64,000 nucleotides of DNA. Source: Sweltsa coloradensis. Its lineage: Eukaryota > Arthropoda > Insecta > Plecoptera > Chloroperlidae. Positions 25,501 through 37,354 of the stretch are shown one piece after another. The notes beneath the pieces were generated by a model. The model was not told the origin of the DNA. It saw only the letters and a program-made list of their open reading frames with translations, and ran no database searches. The stretch is from the NCBI GenBank assembly GCA_024449915.1, contig JAMZAV010000773.1:186001-250000 (forward strand), given 5' to 3'. The number at the start of each line of letters is the position of its first letter. The first letter of the stretch is position 1. A program made the position numbers and the translations under genes.

Positions 25501-28500
25501 GAAAAACATCCAATTAGAGGTGAAATAGATCCAACATGGCGGCCCGAGCTGATTAATAGCTGGTATCAAGGTGTTTATGTATGCTGCGTGAGCTGCGCCC
25601 CCCCCCACCCACCCCCCACCGTGCTATAAATATCAAGATCAGGGGGGGGTCAGATTTAAGAGGGTGGGTGCATTGACGTCGGCCCGGCAAGAGCATCCCA
25701 ATTTGAGGTTAAGTAGACCCAAAATGGCGGGCCCGAGTTGTTCATGCAGGTACAAGGGGTTTCATAGTATGCTGGCCCCCCCACCCACCCCCGACCGTGC
25801 TATAATATCAAATACAGGGGCGTGTCAGATGAAGAGGGTGCGGGCATTTACTCGTAGCCAGGCAAGAGATCCAATTTGAGGTGTAAGTAGATCCAAAATG
25901 GCCGGCCCGAGCTTGATTCATAGCGGTGTATCAAGGGGTGTTCTTACGAGCTGCGCCACCCCCCCCCCCCCCGACGCTGTATAAGTATCAAGAACAGGGG
26001 TGTGTCAGATTGCAGGGTGTGCGGTGCATTTACGTCGTAGCCAGGCAAGAACATCCCAATTTGAGGTTTTAAGTAGATCCAACATGGCCGACAGAGCTTG
26101 GTTAATAGCGGTGTATAAGGGGGTTCATACTTTGCTGGTGATGCTGCGCCACCCCCACCCACCCCCGACCCCGCTTTAAGTTTAAGATAAGGGGGCGTGT
26201 CAGATTTCATGGGGTGCGGTGCATTGACGTCGTAGCCCGGCAAAATCCAATTAGAGGTGTAAGTAGATCCAACATGGGGGGCCCGAGCTTGGTTAATAGC
26301 GTGGTATCAAGGGTGTTCTAACTTATGCTGCGAGAGCTGCGCCCCCCACCCCCCACCGACCGCAGCTAAAGTATCAAGTACATGGGGTTTTGCAGATTTC
26401 AGAGGTGGCGGGGCATTGAGTCGTAGCCCGGGAAAAAATCCCAAATTGAGGGTAAGTAATCCAAATGGCCCTCCAGAGCGTTGCGGGTTAAGGGGGAACT
26501 TTTGCTGCAGAGCTGCGCCAAAGACCCGTATAAAAAGAAAACATGGGGGTTTTGTAGATGAGAGGGGGCGGGGCATTGACTCGTCCCCAAAAACTTTGAG
26601 GTGTAAGTAGACCCATGGGCGGCCAGGAGTTTTAAAAAGGGACAAAGGGGTGATTGTATGCCGGAGGGCCACCCCACCCCCCCCGAGCTGGTTAATTCCA
26701 AAAACATGGGGTGTGTGTAGGGTTTTTTGCGGGAGACGGAGAGGGAAAGCATCCAAAGGGGTTTTAAGTAACCCCATGGCCGGAGGCTTGATTTTGGAGG
26801 AAAGGGTGTTATACGAGGCGACCCCAAACCCCAGCGTTAAAAAAGAACGGGGGTCGGGGCAGATGGAGGTGGGGGATGACGTTAAAGGAAGAAGATAATT
26901 GAGGTTAAGAGATCAACATGGCCGGCCAGAGCTTGATTATAGCGGGGTATCAAGGGATGTTATTACGATGCTGCGCCCCCCCACCCCCCCGACCTGTATA
27001 AGTATCAAGATACAGGGGTGTGTGATTGAGAGGTGTGCGGTGCATTGGGCGTCGTACCAGGCAAGAACACCAATTAGAGGTTAAGTAGATCCCATGGCCC
27101 CCAGAGTTTTAATAGCGGTGTATCAAGGAGTTCTATACTTTTGCGCTGATGCTGCGCCACCCCCACCCCCCGACCCCCGCTATAAGTATCAAAATACATG
27201 GGGTCGTGTCAGATTTTAAAGGTGTCGGGCATGCCGTCGTAGCCAGGCAAAAAGCATCCAATTGGGTGTAAGTAGATCCAACATGGGCCGGGCCCGAGCT
27301 TTGGTAAAAGCGGTATCAAGGGGGTGTTTATACGTAAAGCGCGCCCCCCCCCACCCGCCGCGCTATAAGTATCAAGATACATGGGGGTTGTCAGATTTAG
27401 AGGGTGCGGTGATTTACGTGTAGGGCCCGGCAAGAACATCCCAAATTTGGGTGAAGTAGATCCAACATGGCCGGCCAAAGCTTGGAATAGCGTGTTCAAG
27501 GGAGTTTATATAGCTGCCGCCCCCACCCCCCCCCCAAACCCTGCTATAAGATCAAGATACATGGGGTCGTGTCAGATTGCAGAGTGTGCGGTGCTTGACG
27601 TTAAGCGAAGAACATCCAATTAGAGGTGTAAGTAGATCAACATGCCGGCCAAGCTTGTTAATAGCTGTGTAAGGAGTTTACTTATGCTGCGAGATGCTCC
27701 ACCCCCCCACCCCCCGACCCTGCATATAAGTTCAAGTCATGGGTCGTGTCAGATTGAGGTGTGCGGTGCATTGAGCGTAGCCAGGCAAGAACTCCATAGG
27801 TGTAATAACCAACATGGCCGGCCAGCTTGCACTGGTGTCGGGAGATGTCATCACTTATGCTCGGTGCTCACCCCCGCCCCAGACCCGCTATATATCAAGA
27901 ATGGGGTCGTGTCAGTTCGGTGCGGCAGACTGATCCTAGCAAAACAATCCAATTAGAGTGTAATACATGCGGCGCCAAGCTGTATGCGTGTTCAAGGGAT
28001 TCTACAGTTGGCTTGATCCACCAGGGGCCGACCTCAGCACGATCCATAGAGTATCAAGAAATTGGGCGGACGTGCACGCCAGAAGATTGTGATGAGTCGT
28101 AGGATGACAGCCATAGTCGTAGTAGTCCACATGGCCGTCAAGCTTACTTGCATAGTTACCAGCCCCTACCGTGTCTGCACATCCACCGCACCGCAAATGC
28201 AAGTTGGATGAGTGACGTGTCAGAATTAGTGCGTGCATGAGTGTAGCCAGCAACATCCAGAGGTGTAGTATCCAACATGGCCGTCAGACTTATTCTAGCA
28301 GTGATAGGGACTCCTATCGCCTAAGCTGCATTGCACCAAACCACCACCCCTAAGTAGTGATTCAATGCGGGTCGGTGTAGGCTGCAGATTGAGTAATCTC
28401 AACCGCAGGCTATTCAATGCGGCAGTGAGTCTGATTTGCGTGTCTAGCGGCCTCACCTCCCTCCCCGATCCCATACAAGACATGGGTCTAGTCGATGCAG

Positions 28501-30459
28501 GGTTCGTCAGTGCATAGGTAGACATCCATCAGCTTACCAGCAAAGCCCACAGAGCTTGTTAATGTCAAGGGCGTCTATACTTGCGCTTATGCAGACCGAG
28601 CCATCCAGCCTGGCAAGTCATCCGTACCGGCTGCAGTACAGTGTGAGCGATGTCAGTGCAGATGCCTGCTTAATAGCACCGGCCAGACTCGATTAGTGCA
28701 GGATCAGATGGTTAATAGAGGTTGTTACCTACCAGCGCGACCCACTTAAGTTAGGGCTGCATCCACAATCTGACCTTGCGTGCATGAGTTACGGCAGACC
28801 ATCAATAGAGAGTACCACATGGCCGCCAGAGATGTTAATGGTGTAAGTCAAAGTGCAGCATTGAGTTAGAGTCAGGCAAACTCTAAGCTTGTCGTAAGTT
28901 CACATACTGTGCAGTGTAAGCAAGGGTCGTGTCATCAGCGGTGCAGCAAGAACCGGTGAGTATGAGAGGTGGCGGCAACATGCGAAGAGTGTATCAAGAG
29001 GTAGATCAAAGGCTGCAACTTTCCAGCAGTTCAACCCCCCGGTCCTGCAGCACTCCACCGATCCCGACCGGCTTAAGTATTGCAGAGTGTGCGGCTGCGT
29101 GCCAGGGAAGAGTCAATTGAGGTGAGGAGATCCAACCGCCAGAGTATGTTAATAGGTGTATCAAGGTGTTTATGATTTGCTCGATGCTGCGCCACCCCCA
29201 CCCCCCCGACCCCTGCTATAAGTATCAAGATACAGGGGTGTCAGATTGAAGAGGTGTGCGGTGATTGACGTCGTAGCCAGGCACAAATCCAATTAGGTGT
29301 AAGGATCCAACATGGCCGCCGAGTTGATTATGATGGTCATAAGGGATGTTCATACTTGCTGCGACCTGCCCCCCCCCCACCCAATCCCCAATCAGATCAT
29401 GGGTCGGTCAGAGTGGTCAGTCAGATGTTAGCAGTGCAAGGATCCATGGTGTAAGCAGTCCAACAGGCCAGCTTGGTTAATAGGTTATCAGGGTGTCTCA
29501 ATGCTGCAACCCCACCCACCCGACGCCTAGTACAGTAATGTTCAGATTGGGTGCCCGATTGCCGGCGTGCTTGAAGCGTACAAGGCAAGAATCATCCAAT
29601 TAGGTAAGGCCAGCGGCCAGTTGTAATAGCGGTGAAAGGGATGTTCTATCTTGCTGCACTGCGCACCCCACCAACCAGCCCTGCTTAAGTATCAAGATTA
29701 CAGGGTGTGCGATTGCTAGGTCCAGCCCGACCGTCCATGAAGTGTACCAGGGGTCAAGAACATTGCCATAAAGGTGTAAGGATGCAACAGGCCCAATGTT
29801 GAAGCTGCTACAACATGCCGCTAGTCGATGATGCGGCTCCACAGATCGTACGGGCTACCTCCAACTACAGGTGTAGTATAAATGCAAGACGGGCATGCGC
29901 TAAGATTGCGAGATGGCGATTTAGGAATACCTAGTGGCGGCCAAACATCACAATAGCGTGTAGATATTAGCAATGTGTTATGCTGCGATAGGGACACACC
30001 CTCGCCCACCGATTAGACACCAACAGGGCCTGTCATTTAAAATAAGTCATGCGTGTCAAGCATTCATTGGGTGAAATACGGTCCAACAGGCCCACACATT
30101 AGTTAAGGGTATCAAGGGGAGACGTAATGCTGGTGATAGCATGCCACCTAGGCCGAGATGCTGGCACAACACCACCACGACGCAGTGTAAGAGCGTCATG
30201 GGTTGGTCAGATTGCAGTAGTAGCGTACATGAGTGTAGAGCAAGATCCAAATGGAGTGTAGTTGATACAAAGCCGGCCAAAGTTGTAATAAGCTGTCGGG
30301 CACGATGGTCTAACTTTGCGCCGAGTATGTGCCCACACCCCCCACCCTCTAAGTAAGAACAGGGGCGTGTCATTGCGAGGTGCGGTGCATTGACGTCGTA
30401 GCCAGGCAAGAACATCCAATTAGAGGTGTAAGTAGATCCAACATGGCCGACCAGAGTTT
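16525..30459. repeat. ~190-bp satellite array, about 70 monomers
   Basis: A single monomer repeats from about 16,525 to 30,459. Landmarks in order: GTAAGTAGATCCAACATGG, CCAGAGCTT, GTATCAAGGGTGTTCTATAC, TGCTGCGTGATGCTGCGCC, a C-rich tract of CCACCCCCACCC type, CTATAAGTATCAAGATACAT, GGGGTCGTGTCAGATTGCAG, and GCATTGACGTCGTAGCCAGG. Adjacent landmark copies are 190 bp apart (for example 19,211 to 19,401 and 26,079 to 26,269). Units differ mainly by small deletions. The array is most eroded at about 26,400-26,900 and 27,800-30,350. The right edge ends abruptly near 30,459 with an intact partial unit. All open frames inside are translations of the repeat. Confidence 0.95.
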
Positions 30460-30540
30460 CATTTCAAACTATAATGAAACAGTTTTAATTGATTGCGTCA
30501 CGCATATCGGCCTACACAATAAGACATGTATGTTTTATAT

Positions 30541-30951
30541 CAGTGGCGTATCCAAGGGAAGTGGAGACAACCCCTTACCCCTTTTGCAAAAAAAATGTGT
30601 GAAAGTGCACTTAAACGTTTCAATTGAGAATATAGAATAACTGTTTTATCGCCATACTATAGGCAAATTACCGTCTGACCAAAAGAGGATTTTAGTAGAT
30701 ACAAAGTTGGTTATTGTGATGCTTTAAAACGCACAGATTTTCACGAAAATGATCTTGAAAGAGAAAACTTTTAGATTAAAAACAGGATTTTAGTATATAA
30801 AAAGTTGGGGCCGCTTTAAAACGCACAGATTTTCACCTAAATGACCTTGAAAGACAAAAATTTTCCGGGGGCAACCCCCCCCCCTTAGCCTTCGGTACAT
30901 CTGTAAATTAATTAGTTAACCCCCATTTATGATTTCCTGGATACGCCACTG
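30541..30951. mobile_element. hAT-type MITE with perfect 8-bp target duplication
   Basis: The terminal inverted repeats begin CAGTGGCGTATCCA at the left and are reverse-complementary at the right (TGGATACGCCACTG). The 8-bp sequence TTTTATAT flanks both ends exactly (30,533-30,540 and 30,952-30,959). Eight-base duplications and CAG-type termini are typical of hAT transposons. The 411-bp interior has no transposase but holds two copies of a ~100-bp unit (AGGATTTTAGTA...CGCACAGATTTTCAC). Confidence 0.85.
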
Positions 30952-31317
30952 TTTTATATACATATTTTACTTATAAATTCACATATCGAAATCATTGTAT
31001 TAGTATCATTGTAGTATAGATAAGCCGCTCGGTGTATTGATTTTATTCATCACACCTGGCGCGTAGAATATTTTTAACTTTTCTTTATTTTTTTTATCTT
31101 AATGTATCTTTTTTTTCTTTTAGGAAGGATTACTTTTTCTTCCTCCACATACATGTCACATCTAGCTACATGACTTACAATACACCTTATAATAGGTCTA
31201 CTGACTGTTATTGCACCCCTTAGTAGAGCTGGTGTGACACCATAACATAAAAAAACGTTTCTTGCAATGTGTGATACTTTCCTAATGTGTAATGTCCTCT
31301 GCTGTGGCTTCTTGTGT

Positions 31318-31558
31318 ACAATACAATACAATACAATACAATACAATACAATACAATACAATACAATGCAATGCAATGCAATGCAATGCAATGCAATGCA
31401 ATGCAATGCAATGCAATGCAATGCAATGCAATGCAATGCAATGCAATGCAATGCAATACAATACAATACAATACAATACAATACAATACAATACAATACA
31501 ATACAATACAATACAATACAATACAATACAATACAATACATTACAATACAATACAATA
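31318..31558. repeat. Two-phase pentanucleotide microsatellite (ATACA)n-(ATGCA)n-(ATACA)n
   Basis: Nine ATACA units (31,321-31,365) are followed by 18 ATGCA units (31,366-31,455). Then come 17 ATACA units (31,456-31,540), one TTACA unit and a few ATACA units. The blocks are nearly pure. Long open frames here on both strands arise because the 5-mer has no stop in those frames. Confidence 0.97.
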
Positions 31559-32364
31559 CTGCAATACTGACTGCAATTCATTTTCCAGTTGTAGCCTTTG
31601 TAATGTAAGGATGTCTTACTTTCTGTAGTGGGGTGGTCACAGGAATAATGGGGAGGGGATCCTCCCTTCATTTCTACGCACCAGATCACACCACTTCGTT
31701 GACGTTACCGAAATACATTCTGATAAGAAAAGGAGTATGATGGAAATAAGAAGACGGAAGACAAAGTGGAATAAGAGAAAACTGCTAGAGAAACGAAACA
31801 ATTGGATGTAACAATACAAACTTCGAAGGAAGTTGTCAGTAGATGCTGGTTTGATCCTTAGAGAGAACTGTTTCATGTAGGTAGGCCATACAGATGGGCG
31901 TTTCTGTTTAAAGGGGGCCTATGTACTCCATCACCGCGTCCGTATAAACACGTTCGACGGTTCGAACTGTACGAATGGCAATCACAACCTTACCCCAGAA
32001 ATTTTCACAGTTGTTTGTTTTCGTGAACGTTTTACTTTAAAAGTTGTTTTACAACAAAAACCCTACAAATAATCTCAATTGAATTGAGTAAGATAGTAAA
32101 CCTTAGGACATGAGGGAGCCTAGTGTATCAGAAGACGAGGACATTTTGCAGACCAAGACAAAAAGCCTTACATATTTTTTTGCAAGTAAGCATGATGGTG
32201 GTTATGCCTTGTGTGTAGGAAGAAGGTAGGACAACGACAAGGTTTAAACTCTGATTTGGTATGGTAAAAAAGAATGATTAATGCACTTCAATCAACACAA
32301 ATTATATTTAGACTTTTGCAGTCGTCCTTGACAAAGCAACAAAGTAACAAATGTTATTTTCTAA
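31559..32364. other. Gene-free stretch
   Basis: No coding, RNA or repeat feature was recognised between the microsatellite and the next family-B element. Confidence 0.4.
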
Positions 32365-33102
32365 CTAGGAAACGCTCAGTTGGACGCGTTGATAAGCGAG
32401 CACGTGCTATAGCTAGACCCACAATGCACATTTTTTTAAATTTTAAAATTTGCGACGTTCGCTGTCCACAGGGCCATGTTTCCGATATTATTTATTATTG
32501 CCAAGGTATTTGGGTAAACCCGTATGTAAATCTTTACTTTGTGGATAAAATCCACCGCCATCTAGAGGACCTTGACTCATTGGGAAAAATATCTAAACTC
32601 TTTGGTGACAAATAATAGACTGCTTCCTCGAAAGTATTTTGATTACTTCTAGGTGGCAGTGCATTAGAAACTTCGCGCGTCTTTTCGTTGCCATGGCAAC
32701 GTTACTTTTGTTATAATGTAATTTCCATCTACACTACTTATCGGATCAAACTAAAATTAACATATTCGTGACCGGACGGACATTCTAAATGATTTGGCTA
32801 TCTCAGATTTTGTCGCCGGTTAGTTTGAAAAAAAAACTTTCGATTAACTTTAATGTAACTTTTTAACTTTTTGAACGATTTTGCCACAAAACTAATGGCA
32901 TTCAATCGAGAACAAAGCTTGCGGATGGTCAAAATTTCAACTCGATCCGAGCCTCCGTTCGAACGTTATGGCGAGACATACAAACAAAAAAAAAACAAAC
33001 AAACAAACAAACAAACAAAAAAACAAAAAAAAAACAAAACGAGTGACAAATTTTTCCGGCAGAGTCAAATGGAAACGCTCGCTTCGCTGATCGCTCGCTT
33101 AA
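32365..33102 (-). mobile_element. Family B element (copy B1), full length
   Basis: Read on the minus strand it starts TTAAGCGAGCG near 33,102 and continues to CGTTTCCATTTGACTC. It ends with the inverted tip copy GCTCGCTTATCAACGCG, the hairpin arm GCGTTT and CCTAG (CTAG at 32,365-32,368 on the plus strand). A short extra insertion (GATC) lies in the 5' core. 738 bp, no transposase. Confidence 0.75.
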
Positions 33103-33126
33103 TTATTTTAATTTTGGTCAGTAAAC

Positions 33127-34842
33127 TTATTGGATGAGCGAAGCGAAGACTTCAATTTCACTGACCCCCCAAAAAAATTTAGCTCGGGTGTTTATTGTTT
33201 TGTTTTTTGTTTGTTTTTTGTTTTTAGTCTGTTTGTTTGCTCTCTACCGCGCAAACATCATATGCGATCTTAATGAAAATTGGAGGGGACCTTCGAAATC
33301 TCTGAACTTAGACTTGCCACGTTTTTGGGTTCAATCGAAGAAAAATTTCTCGTAACTAGGCCGCTTCGCGAACGCTTTTTCCAGTCGCGTTGATGGATGA
33401 GCTTTTTTGGATTATTTATGTCTAATGATTACGTTTTTATGTGGAATTACCTTACTTTTTCGATAGTTACTTGATATTACTTGAATCACTTATTATTGAA
33501 AGGGCATAAGTCCAAAAACATAGTTCTGAGATAATCAAGTAAATGTTCTTTATAATAATTCACCTTATTATTTAAAGCTCAAATTTACTTATGTTTCCAG
33601 TAAAGGTATGGAATAGCTTTATTACGTTGAAAACAGAAATTAAAAATCACAACGTGTCGGCGGGAAATGAATTTTAAAATGTCGTGGACTTACGCCCTTT
33701 CAAAAATAAACGAAATATTCCAATGTTAAAACATAGAGATACACTTCTACCCTTTCAAACCAAAACGATGCGTCTATTTCTCCGCTACAATATTACACAG
33801 CTAACTCAAACCCCATAATTTTGGACTTACGCCCTTTCAATAATAAGTCATTCACTTGTTCATTATACACCTGTAAAAGGCTTATATTAAAACCATTATT
33901 TCTATAAATTTTAACCAACTTTTTCAACTTTTTCAACTTTTTCTTTCAAGAGGCACTACATCACCATTATCTATATGTCGATGTAAAATATGAACGTTGT
34001 AGCCCCACCCGTTTGGTCAAAATTGGCCCAAATACCACGAAAATACCGTATTAAAACCCGGAAAAAAAATCGTAAAAGTACAATTTCCATAAGAAATATT
34101 TTTTCAAATGTCTCTAAAATCATAACATAAATGATTTTAGTGATTTTAAACGTTCTTATAAAGTTTCATCAATATCGGAGTAGCCGTTTGCCAAATATCA
34201 CGAAAATATCGCACTAAAAATCGAAAAAAATCGTAAAAGTACGATATTTATGAGAAATATTTCTTCGATTGTACCCAAAAACAATACAGCTCTAAGTTCA
34301 GAGATTTCGAAGGTCCCCTCGAATTTTCATCAAGATCGCATATGCCGTTTGCCCGGTAGAGAGCGAACAAACAGACAAAAAAAACTAACAAAAACAAAAC
34401 ACCCAAGCTATTTTTCTTGGGGTAACGTAAGTAAAAAACAAACAAAAAAAACAAAGTCAAATTGAAGTCTTCGCTTCGCTCATCCAAATATACTTCTTTT
34501 ACGATTTTTTTTCGATTTTTAGTGCGATATTTTCGCGTCAATTGGGCCGATTCTGACCAAACGGGTGGGGCTACAACGTTCATATTTTACATGAACATTA
34601 AGGTTATATGATGATGTAGTACCCTTTGAACGAAAAAGTTGAAAAAGTTAGCCACAATCAATAGAAATAAAGATTTTTATATAAGTTTTTTTAGTTGTAT
34701 TATAACAATTAACAAAGACAACAATCACCTGCAATGCATTCAAAAAGAACTTGCAAAAGTAAAGAGATCCCACGCAAACTAAAAACTTACAAAAAAGCTC
34801 ATCCATCAACGCGACTTAAAAAAGCGTTCGCGAAGCGGCCAA
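33127..34842. mobile_element. Composite inverted family-C-like element
   Basis: Family-C 5' ends face outward at both sides of the inner part: TTGGATGAGCGAAGCGAAG at 33,129 (plus) and at about 34,487 (minus). A terminal inverted repeat GGCCGCTTCGCGAACGC pairs 33,359 with 34,840. A second inverted pair (AACGTTCATATTTTAC / GTAAAATATGAACGTT, with GTAGCCCCACCCGTTTGGTC) lies at about 33,925-34,085 and 34,500-34,640. A separate MITE is nested at 33,489-33,847. The order of events is unclear. Confidence 0.55.
33489..33847. mobile_element. Small TIR MITE with 3-bp TCA duplication
   Basis: CTTATTATTGAAAGGGCATA at the left pairs with TACGCCCTTTCAATAATAAG at the right, about 29 bp of terminal inverted repeat with one or two mismatches. 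TCA flanks both ends (33,486-33,488 and 33,848-33,850). A third, partial copy of the terminus lies inside near 33,683. The superfamily is uncertain; 3-bp duplications occur in Harbinger-type elements. Confidence 0.6.
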
Positions 34843-34907
34843 GTCAGTTTGTAGAATCGTAAATATTTGATCATGATGAACGCCACACAGTTTGTGATCA
34901 TATGTGT

Positions 34908-35313
34908 TGTAGTGCGCCACTGGCCCAAGTGGGCCGTGAAGGCCACCCACCCTCCATGGTGTCACATGGAGGGGGGAAGTGGGGTAAGAAGGGCTGGTGT
35001 CTGGGGTAGGAAAAGTACGGCAGTCAAGACCAGCCAGTAGGCAGGGACGGACAAGTGTGCGTATAAACATTGGTATAAATAACTGATCGAGTGCCAGTAG
35101 GCCTCTTTCTGAAGTTGTGTTGTTTGTTTGTTCGACCACGGTAGTGGCGAACCTGTGTCTCTGTTTCCTTAGTGTTGTGTATGTTTTTTCTTAGTAGTGT
35201 TCGTAAGTGTTTACTTCAATAAAGTATAGTTAGTCCTTTGGATAATTAAGTGTTTTCGTTCCGACAGTGTCCTAACGTCTTTCCCGTCCCATGTGCGGTG
35301 TTTGGGCACTTCA
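34908..35313 (+). repeat. 5' LTR
   Basis: It begins TGTAGTGCGCC and ends GGGCACTTCA. A TATA-like GTATAAACATTGGTATAAAT lies near 35,058 and an AATAAA poly(A) signal at 35,218, which suggests the U3-R-U5 order. A short palindromic block CCTCCATGGTGTCACATGGAGG lies in U3 at about 34,951 (seen as CCATGG...CATGGAGG). Confidence 0.93.
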
Positions 35314-35315
35314 AC

Positions 35316-35331
35316 TGGCGTCCCAACCTGG
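35316..35331 (+). promoter_or_regulatory. Putative primer binding site
   Basis: TGGCGTCCCAACCTGG starts two bases after the 5' LTR. Its leading TGG would pair with a tRNA 3' CCA. I cannot assign the tRNA species. Confidence 0.6.
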
Positions 35332-35489
35332 TGCCGTAACGCACGAGGAATTGAACGAAAAAGGAAAACAATAATAACTTTAAACTAAACAAAAGTGACG
35401 TGTGATCGTGACCGCGTTTAGCTAGGAACTTTAATTTCATTAGTTTACGTTTATTTTTTATTTTATAGTAACACTATCGTATTTTTTCA

Positions 35490-37222
35490 ATGTCTGAGAA
35501 CGGATCGACGTGCGGTTCGCCGGTCGGCCGACAACATGATGAAGATCTACGCGAGATGATTAGTAACTTTATGCGTGAAATGAACAATGAGTTAGGCGCT
35601 AAGATCGACTCTCTTACCAATGTGGTAGGTCGCATTGAGGCGCGCTTGGCAGCGATGGAGACGGCTGGGGGAGTGGTAGGAGGACCAACCCAGCAGGAGG
35701 CCATAAACCTTCCCGGGCATCAACAACCACCGAGAGCGGACACCAGTGACGCACCGTCCGGGGTAGCCGGGCAGAGCCAAGAACTGTTTGAAACTGGTCT
35801 GCCGTACGGGAATGGCGAGGGGACCCCCGACAGGGACGCCACAGGGACCCATGGGTATGGAAACCCACAGGGACCGTCCTACCAACGCGGGCGCGAAGGC
35901 GAAACGTCGCACGTGTCTGGTCCGGGTCGCGGGTCCAGGGGTTGCGACACGTGGGAGCCGTCATACCCACGCGCGCGGGCAGGAGTGCGGGACGTCGAGT
36001 CCAGTGGCGGGCATCTGGGGCACCCCGAGCAACAGGAGCCGGCCGACGCCTACCAGGGGCCCCGCTGGGACGCTGCTCGTGGCTACTCCGGACAGGGGAC
36101 GTCATCTATGGCCGGGGGCGGCTTCGGTGGCGTTCCACTCGGCGATCCACGCCGAGATCCTTCCAGTGGCGGGCATCCTCGAGGGCCGGTTCAGGTGGAC
36201 ATCGACGCTGGGGCGCAACTGGGATTTCCTCTTCGGATGGACCCTTTCCCAGGATATGTCCAAGAAGGTCGTGGTGGTGCACTGCCAGGCCCTTATCAGC
36301 GAGGGTCCGCGTATCAAGGTATGCCTACGTCTCAAGTGCATGGGCTCCGGGGTGTATACCCCCGGACTCCTCCTGCGCCCGTCTGCGGCTGGGGCTACAC
36401 TGGTGCAAGGAGCTACCCCGCGGCGACGGGTGAGGGTCACTCTGCGGGAAAGCTGCCGCGAGACAGTCCTCCCCTATTCGAGGGCAGGGGGAAGTACACC
36501 CTGTAGACTTTGTTCAAAGCCTGGATAACTATATATCCAGGTTCGACTTGAACGGCAGCCAGCAGCTGGGTGTTGCTGTAGCGAGTCTGGAGGGGTCTGC
36601 CAAGTCTTGGGCAACAGCTTTCGGGTTCTTATTCCATGACTACCAAACCTTTCGTCGGGTCTTCCTCGACGAGTTTTGGGGAGGTCCCAAGCAGAGAGCG
36701 GCCCGAGAAGAGTTGCTGTCGGGTTCCTACCGTCAGGTAAACTCAAACTCCCGGATGGCTGATTACTTCACTAAGCAGGTAGCCACGGCACGGCATCTGG
36801 TTCCCCCTCTGGCCGAGGCAGACCTGGTGGAGACGCTCGCTCGGCACTTCCCCACCCATGTAGAGAATGCCCTTACCGATATGGGGAACCGCAGTCTGCT
36901 ACAGGCGCACCGCGTATTACAGCGGTATGACAATGGTAATCGCCGCCCGCGAATGGATGCGATACAGGCTGTCTCTGACCGGAACGCCGCAGCCCCACCG
37001 CCGGCGGCACAAGGGGGCAACTGGCGCCTTAGGGACAACAACCGCGGGGGGCCAGGATTTGCTAAGCCGTTTGAGCAACGTCAGCCTGTGCAGGTGCGCG
37101 CGGCGGCGTTGGCTTCGGAGGAGTGCGAGGAATCGACCCTCGCGCACTGGCCTCGAGGCGAGGGAGAGGCTCATCCACAGGAACTTTTGAATGCGGTGAA
37201 CGAGGGGGGCTCGCCTTACTAG
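35490..37222 (+). CDS. gag: gag-like polyprotein, split by a one-base frameshift
   Basis: The first part (35,490-36,506, 338 residues) starts MSENGSTCGSP. Residues about 15-55 are a likely coiled coil (EDLREMISNFMREM, then IDSLTNVVGRIEARL). A long Gly/Pro/Arg-rich, low-complexity segment follows. The second part continues in the -1 frame from about 36,485 to 37,222. It carries the retrotransposon gag-type helical region: VHPVDFVQSLDNYISRF, LEGSAKSWATAFGFLF, FRRVFLDEFWG, then YRQVNSNSRMADYFTKQ. The two frames meet in a G-rich run (GGCAGGGGGAAG near 36,484). No CCHC zinc knuckle was found. The frameshift may be a real mutation, a homopolymer sequencing error or, less likely, a recoding site; the local sequence is not a classical slippery heptamer. 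Several other long frames overlap it on both strands; these are GC-composition shadows. Confidence 0.82.
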
Positions 37223-37344
37223 GCCCTCGGGGTCAAGCGGTTGCAGTGGGCTCCTCCAATGTGCGGAGAAGTTTCATCTTTCATAAGCCCGAAGCCGGCG
37301 TCAGACCCTTCGTGATACAGACCGGCTCAGGGTTGCCGCCGACT

Positions 37345-37353
37345 GGGGGGGAG
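37345..37353 (+). promoter_or_regulatory. Putative polypurine tract
   Basis: GGGGGGGAG lies directly before the 3' LTR (one base apart) and would prime plus-strand synthesis. Confidence 0.65.
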
Positions 37354-37354
37354 T

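Noticed and set aside
16525..30459. Regular repeats resembling a CRISPR or a coding tandem array
   Set aside because: There are no unique spacers of constant length; the whole ~190-bp unit repeats, as in a eukaryotic satellite.
31074..31689. Frames of 92-160 residues with CIVLY, CIALH or YNTIQ repeats
   Set aside because: They are direct translations of the ATACA/ATGCA pentamer, which lacks stops in these frames.
35592..36528. Several overlapping long frames in the gag region on both strands
   Set aside because: The region is GC-rich with few stops. Only the frame starting at 35,490 and the -1 frame after about 36,485 carry gag-like features between PBS and PPT.
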